Source: Chloroflexi bacterium UBA4736 (lineage in GTDB: Bacteria; Chloroflexota; Dormibacteria; Dormibacterales; Dormibacteraceae). Taken from it: a stretch of DNA of 6,656 nt. Each line of letters starts with the position of its first letter. The first letter of the stretch is position 1. The notes under the pieces were generated by a model. It saw only the letters and a program-made list of their open reading frames with translations, did no database searches and had not been told where the DNA came from. Shown here in pieces: positions 3,889 through 6,656 of this stretch. The position numbers and the translations under genes were made by a program. The stretch lies in assembly GCA_002404015.1 (NCBI GenBank), contig DHIW01000039.1, positions 1 through 6,656 of the forward strand, in the 5' to 3' direction.

Positions 3889-6539
3889 GTTAACTCAAAA
3901 GGACGATCGCTCGGACGCGTTTCCTCCTCGGCGACGCGGCCGGTCACCCGGACCCGGCCGCTCCCCACGCCGGGCACTGTGAGGTCGGCGTCCAGAGTGT
4001 GGTCGCCCGGTTCGAGCGGCTCCTCCAGCTCGATCACGATCTCCAGCGGCCTGCCCACCGGCAGATCGAGGCGCTTGGGGAGCGGTGCCCGACCCGATCC
4101 ACTCTCGACCAGCACCACGGGCAAGGTCAGGGCCCGGCCGTCCAGGTGGAGGTCGGCCAGCCCGGTCAGGACCGCGGGCCGGGTCTGGTTGAGAAGCCGG
4201 AAGCGGAGGCCCTCCGGGTGCCGGCGCAGGCTGCTCCGCTCCACCAGTCGCTCGGCCAGGTAGGCCGGCAGCTGCGGCCGCCGGCGGACGACCTCCAGGT
4301 CCGCCGCCACGCGGAAGCCGAGGACTGAGGTGGACATGACCCTGTTGCCGGCGCGCAGCTCGGCCTCGATCCGGTAGTCGCCTTCGGCGTCGAGAGGCAG
4401 AGTCAGGCTGGTGACCTGCACGGCTGGCTCCTCGGCGGTGGGCAGGCTCAGATCGGCCGAGCCGGAAAAGGACTTGCGCCGCACCGCGTCGCGGAGCCGC
4501 CCGATGCCGGACTGCTCGGGGGCGGCCTCCCGCCACACCGACCAACGAACCGAGGCCGGTCCGGTCAGCCGGGGGTCGTCGTTGACCACAACCAGGCGCA
4601 TCACGACAGGCTCGGCGGGGCGGGAGCCAACCCCCCAGGGCTGGATCGGCGTGAAGGCGACGGGATCGATGATGACGCGGCTGGCCGCCATCGCTTCCCG
4701 CACCGCCTCGTACGCCGGTTTCGGACGGCGGGCCGCGTCCAGGATCCCGAAGCCGATGCCCGGGAAGGTGTCCACCAACTGGTAGACGAAGCAGCCCCAG
4801 CAGGGTTCGAACTTGCGCTTGCGAAGCTGGTCGATGGCGTAGCGCAGCAGCCACGCCTGGTACTCCTGGCCGGCCAGGACGTACTGCTCCAGGCTCTCGT
4901 GGTCTGCGGGCACCCCGGCCCCGTGCTCAGCCCAGGCCGTCGGCTGGAAGCCGGCGTACAGCCAGCCGGGGTCCTCGGCGGCGACCGGCCAGCGGGCGAC
5001 CAGCTCCTCCCACGCCGGCGAGTCCAGCACGGGGTGGGCCTGGGCGCCGAACTCGCTGACGAAGCCGGCGCCCACGTCCTCGAAGCCGCGCCAGGACCCC
5101 TCTTTCCAGCCCAGGAAGACGTGGCTGTCCAGCTCGCCCGAGGCGGCCAGCGCGGCGCGCCCGGGGTCGAGCGACTCGAAGAGTGCTTTGGCCTCCTGGT
5201 CGATGGTGTAGTTCTGGCGGACCGCGTGCACGTCGGCCAGCTCGGCGTTGGCCGCGATCCAGGGGGGGTCGTCGTGGGCAACCCAGAGCGCGACCGAGGG
5301 CCGGTTGTGGAGCAGGCCGACCATCTCGGGAACCTGTTCGCGCACCGCGGTCTCGAAGAACCGGGTCTCGTCGCCGGAGGCGTGGTAGGCGTACGAGAGG
5401 GTGAGGGGGAAGTCCGCGATGACCAGCATCCCGGCTGCGTCGGCCTTCTTATAGAAGTCGACGGGAAGCACGTGGCCGTGCACCCGGAGCGCGTCCAGGT
5501 TGGCCTCCCGGGCCAGGCGGAGATCGGCCTCGAAACGATCCGGGGTGAGGAGGTCGAGCCGCATCCCCGGCGTGTAGCCGGCCCCGCGCAGGAAGGCCGG
5601 CCGGCCGTTGACGAGGACGCTCCAGGCGTCGTGCCCGGGCCGGATGAGCACGTCCCGAAAGCCGAACTCGTCCTCCGCCCGGGTCGACTCCCGGCCCTCC
5701 ACGGCCAGGCTCACAGACGCCGCGTAGACGACCGGCTCGCCGTGGCGCCAGGGCGACCAGCGCCGGGCGCCCGGAATGGTGACCGTCATGGTGACGCTCT
5801 GCTCGCCACCCCCGCTGAGCCGGAAGTCGCGCTGCAGCCGCAGCGGGACCTGGCCGGGGCCCTGGACTTCGATGCCCAGCTCGCCCGCCATCGAGCGGCC
5901 GTCCAGGTTGCGCAGGCGAGCCTCCATCTCCAGCCGGCCCGCGTCGCCCGCCTCCAGCCGGGGCCGGAGGCGCAGCCAGTCCAGGATGACCGGCCCCGTG
6001 TACTCGAGCTCGACGCCCGCCCAGAGTCCGACCGGGACCTCCCAGGCGTAGGCCTCGGGCAGGCTGAAGTAGGCCGAGCCGGGATAGGGGCGGCTGTCGC
6101 CGTCGCTGAAGACGCCCATCACGTGGCGCTTTCTTGAGAGGTCCTTCTCCACCGGTGACTCGCAGCAGACGATCAGCAGGTTCTCGTCCTTCAGGTACGG
6201 CGTGAGGTCGAACCCGAAGGGGCCGAAGTAGCCGTAGTGCGAGCCCAGCAGGCGGCCGTTGACCCAGGCGTGGACGGCCAGGAAAGCGCCCCCGAAGCGC
6301 ACCAGGACGCGGCCCGTGTGGTCCGGCCTTGGGAAACGGGTGCGGTACCAGATGGCGGAGCGGCCTTCCACGGCGGCCTGCTGAGCCGGCACCGCGATCG
6401 GCTCCCAGCCCTCGCCGCGACCGGCGGGCAGGCCCTCGGCCTCGCCCTCCCCGAAGGGCTCCCAGAGGCCCTCCCAGGAGCTGAGGGCGCGGACCCCGGC
6501 CGAGCCCTGGCGCAGCGGCAGCGAGAGGCAGTCGTTCAC
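3885..6539 (-). CDS. Glycoside hydrolase family 2 protein (beta-mannosidase/exo-glucosaminidase-like) with altered acid/base site
   Basis: A GH2 enzyme, the family of retaining beta-galactosidases, glucuronidases, mannosidases and exo-glucosaminidases. Order in 884 residues: N-terminal sugar-binding jelly-roll (about 55-180, with the WEVPVGLW motif at 166-173), immunoglobulin-like domain (about 181-295), TIM barrel (about 300-620, with LRVHG 351-355 and FYKKAD 362-367), then two probable beta-sandwich domains (about 640-745 and 746-870). The nucleophile is clear: SEFGAQ with Glu496, as in beta-mannosidases. The acid/base motif, normally W-x-x-x-N-E, reads W419-V-A-H-D423-D424. FGILD and KPAY (597-610) close the barrel. 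There is no signal peptide, so it should act in the cytoplasm on imported oligosaccharides or glycosides. The start is GTG, fixed by a GTGA overlap with the upstream kinase stop. The substrate is not deducible; beta-galactoside is suggested only by the kinase neighbour, and loss of activity is possible. Confidence 0.85.
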   Translation of the reverse strand: MNDCLSLPLRQGSAGVRALSSWEGLWEPFGEGEAEGLPAGRGEGWEPIAVPAQQAAVEGRSAIWYRTRFPRPDHTGRVLVRFGGAFLAVHAWVNGRLLGSHYGYFGPFGFDLTPYLKDENLLIVCCESPVEKDLSRKRHVMGVFSDGDSRPYPGSAYFSLPEAYAWEVPVGLWAGVELEYTGPVILDWLRLRPRLEAGDAGRLEMEARLRNLDGRSMAGELGIEVQGPGQVPLRLQRDFRLSGGGEQSVTMTVTIPGARRWSPWRHGEPVVYAASVSLAVEGRESTRAEDEFGFRDVLIRPGHDAWSVLVNGRPAFLRGAGYTPGMRLDLLTPDRFEADLRLAREANLDALRVHGHVLPVDFYKKADAAGMLVIADFPLTLSYAYHASGDETRFFETAVREQVPEMVGLLHNRPSVALWVAHDDPPWIAANAELADVHAVRQNYTIDQEAKALFESLDPGRAALAASGELDSHVFLGWKEGSWRGFEDVGAGFVSEFGAQAHPVLDSPAWEELVARWPVAAEDPGWLYAGFQPTAWAEHGAGVPADHESLEQYVLAGQEYQAWLLRYAIDQLRKRKFEPCWGCFVYQLVDTFPGIGFGILDAARRPKPAYEAVREAMAASRVIIDPVAFTPIQPWGVGSRPAEPVVMRLVVVNDDPRLTGPASVRWSVWREAAPEQSGIGRLRDAVRRKSFSGSADLSLPTAEEPAVQVTSLTLPLDAEGDYRIEAELRAGNRVMSTSVLGFRVAADLEVVRRRPQLPAYLAERLVERSSLRRHPEGLRFRLLNQTRPAVLTGLADLHLDGRALTLPVVLVESGSGRAPLPKRLDLPVGRPLEIVIELEEPLEPGDHTLDADLTVPGVGSGRVRVTGRVAEEETRPSDRPFELT

Positions 6540-6656
6540 CGGGCAAAGGCCCCATCTGCCGTCCGGAGGAAGATGGTGGGCCGCTCGACCGCGGCGGCGA
6601 CGCCGGCCTCCGCCCCGGGTTCGACAAGCGCCAGGATGCTGCCCCCGAAACCGGCG
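6536..6656 (-). CDS. galK: GHMP-family sugar kinase C-terminus, probably galactokinase (partial)
   Basis: The last 39 codons of a gene entering from the right edge, ending in TGA at 6538-6536. They begin AGFGGSILALVE, the third conserved GHMP-kinase motif (glycine-rich GxGFGG followed by a hydrophobic strand), and end with FLRTADGAFAR, like the 'F-x-x-x-x-x-DGA' tail of galactokinases. Galactokinase phosphorylates galactose at C1 with ATP, the first step of the Leloir pathway. The usual Cys after GFGG is Ser here, so another GHMP sugar kinase (for example for arabinose or N-acetylgalactosamine) cannot be excluded. The stop overlaps the GTG of the GH2 gene by 4 nt, pointing to one operon: a glycosidase freeing a sugar and a kinase trapping it. 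Confidence 0.7.
   Translation of the reverse strand, partial: AGFGGSILALVEPGAEAGVAAAVERPTIFLRTADGAFAR

Noticed and set aside
2321..3982. Long plus-strand open frame (553 codons) antisense to the FHA gene, Gly/Ala-rich
   Set aside because: It is a by-product of GC-rich Ala/Pro codons read backwards; it has no domain, and the minus strand carries a membrane helix and a complete FHA domain.
5262..5268. Run of seven G beside the GH2 active site as a possible frameshift error behind the unusual motif
   Set aside because: Family motifs continue in the same frame on both sides of the run, and the Asp-Asp codons precede it in the reading direction.
4899..6137. Plus-strand open frame of 412 codons antisense to the GH2 gene
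   Set aside because: No recognisable motif; the minus-strand frame holds the full GH2 fold.
5449..6627. Minus-strand frame of 392 codons overlapping the GH2 N-terminus and kinase end
   Set aside because: Low-complexity Arg/Pro/Gly translation with no motif; the kinase tail and GH2 frames explain the same DNA.

Overview
The window is about 6.7 kb of very GC-rich, almost fully coding bacterial DNA, with GC or CC at most third codon positions. Two gene blocks meet tail to tail. The GC content, a cytoplasmic FHA/PP2C phospho-signalling pair, a GlcF-type iron-sulfur subunit and a GH2/sugar-kinase pair would fit Chloroflexota, Dormibacterota-like or Actinomycetota genomes. That placement is inference; no marker gene is present.

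Plus strand, 1-1242: a probable last few codons of an FAD-linked oxidase (ends at 23), then a complete glcF. GlcF is the two-[4Fe-4S], two-CCG-domain subunit that passes electrons from a GlcD/GlcE-type 2-hydroxyacid (glycolate) dehydrogenase. The start of that operon lies left of the window.

Minus strand, read from the right edge: the C-terminus of a GHMP sugar kinase (galactokinase-like, 6656-6536), then an 884-residue GH2 glycoside hydrolase whose GTG start overlaps the kinase stop as GTGA, so the two are probably translationally coupled in a sugar-catabolic operon. At the end of the GH2 gene sits a good sigma70-like promoter (extended -10, with the -35 overlapping the GH2 stop). It should drive a two-gene signalling unit: a membrane-anchored FHA-domain protein of 572 residues with a very long Ala/Pro/Trp linker, and 19 nt later a complete soluble PP2C Ser/Thr phosphatase. 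The PP2C gene converges on glcF with only 14 nt between the stop codons.

Likely working model: the FHA protein reads phosphothreonine marks made by a Hanks-type kinase encoded elsewhere (none is in the window), and the PP2C removes such marks. The points most worth following up are the GH2 active site, where the normally invariant Asn-Glu pair is Asp-Asp; the FHA linker, with 15 regularly placed Trp motifs and almost no basic residues; and a GarA-like candidate phospho-switch (EATSVM) between linker and FHA domain. No RNA genes, insertion sequences, CRISPR arrays or gene-free stretches over 100 nt were seen.
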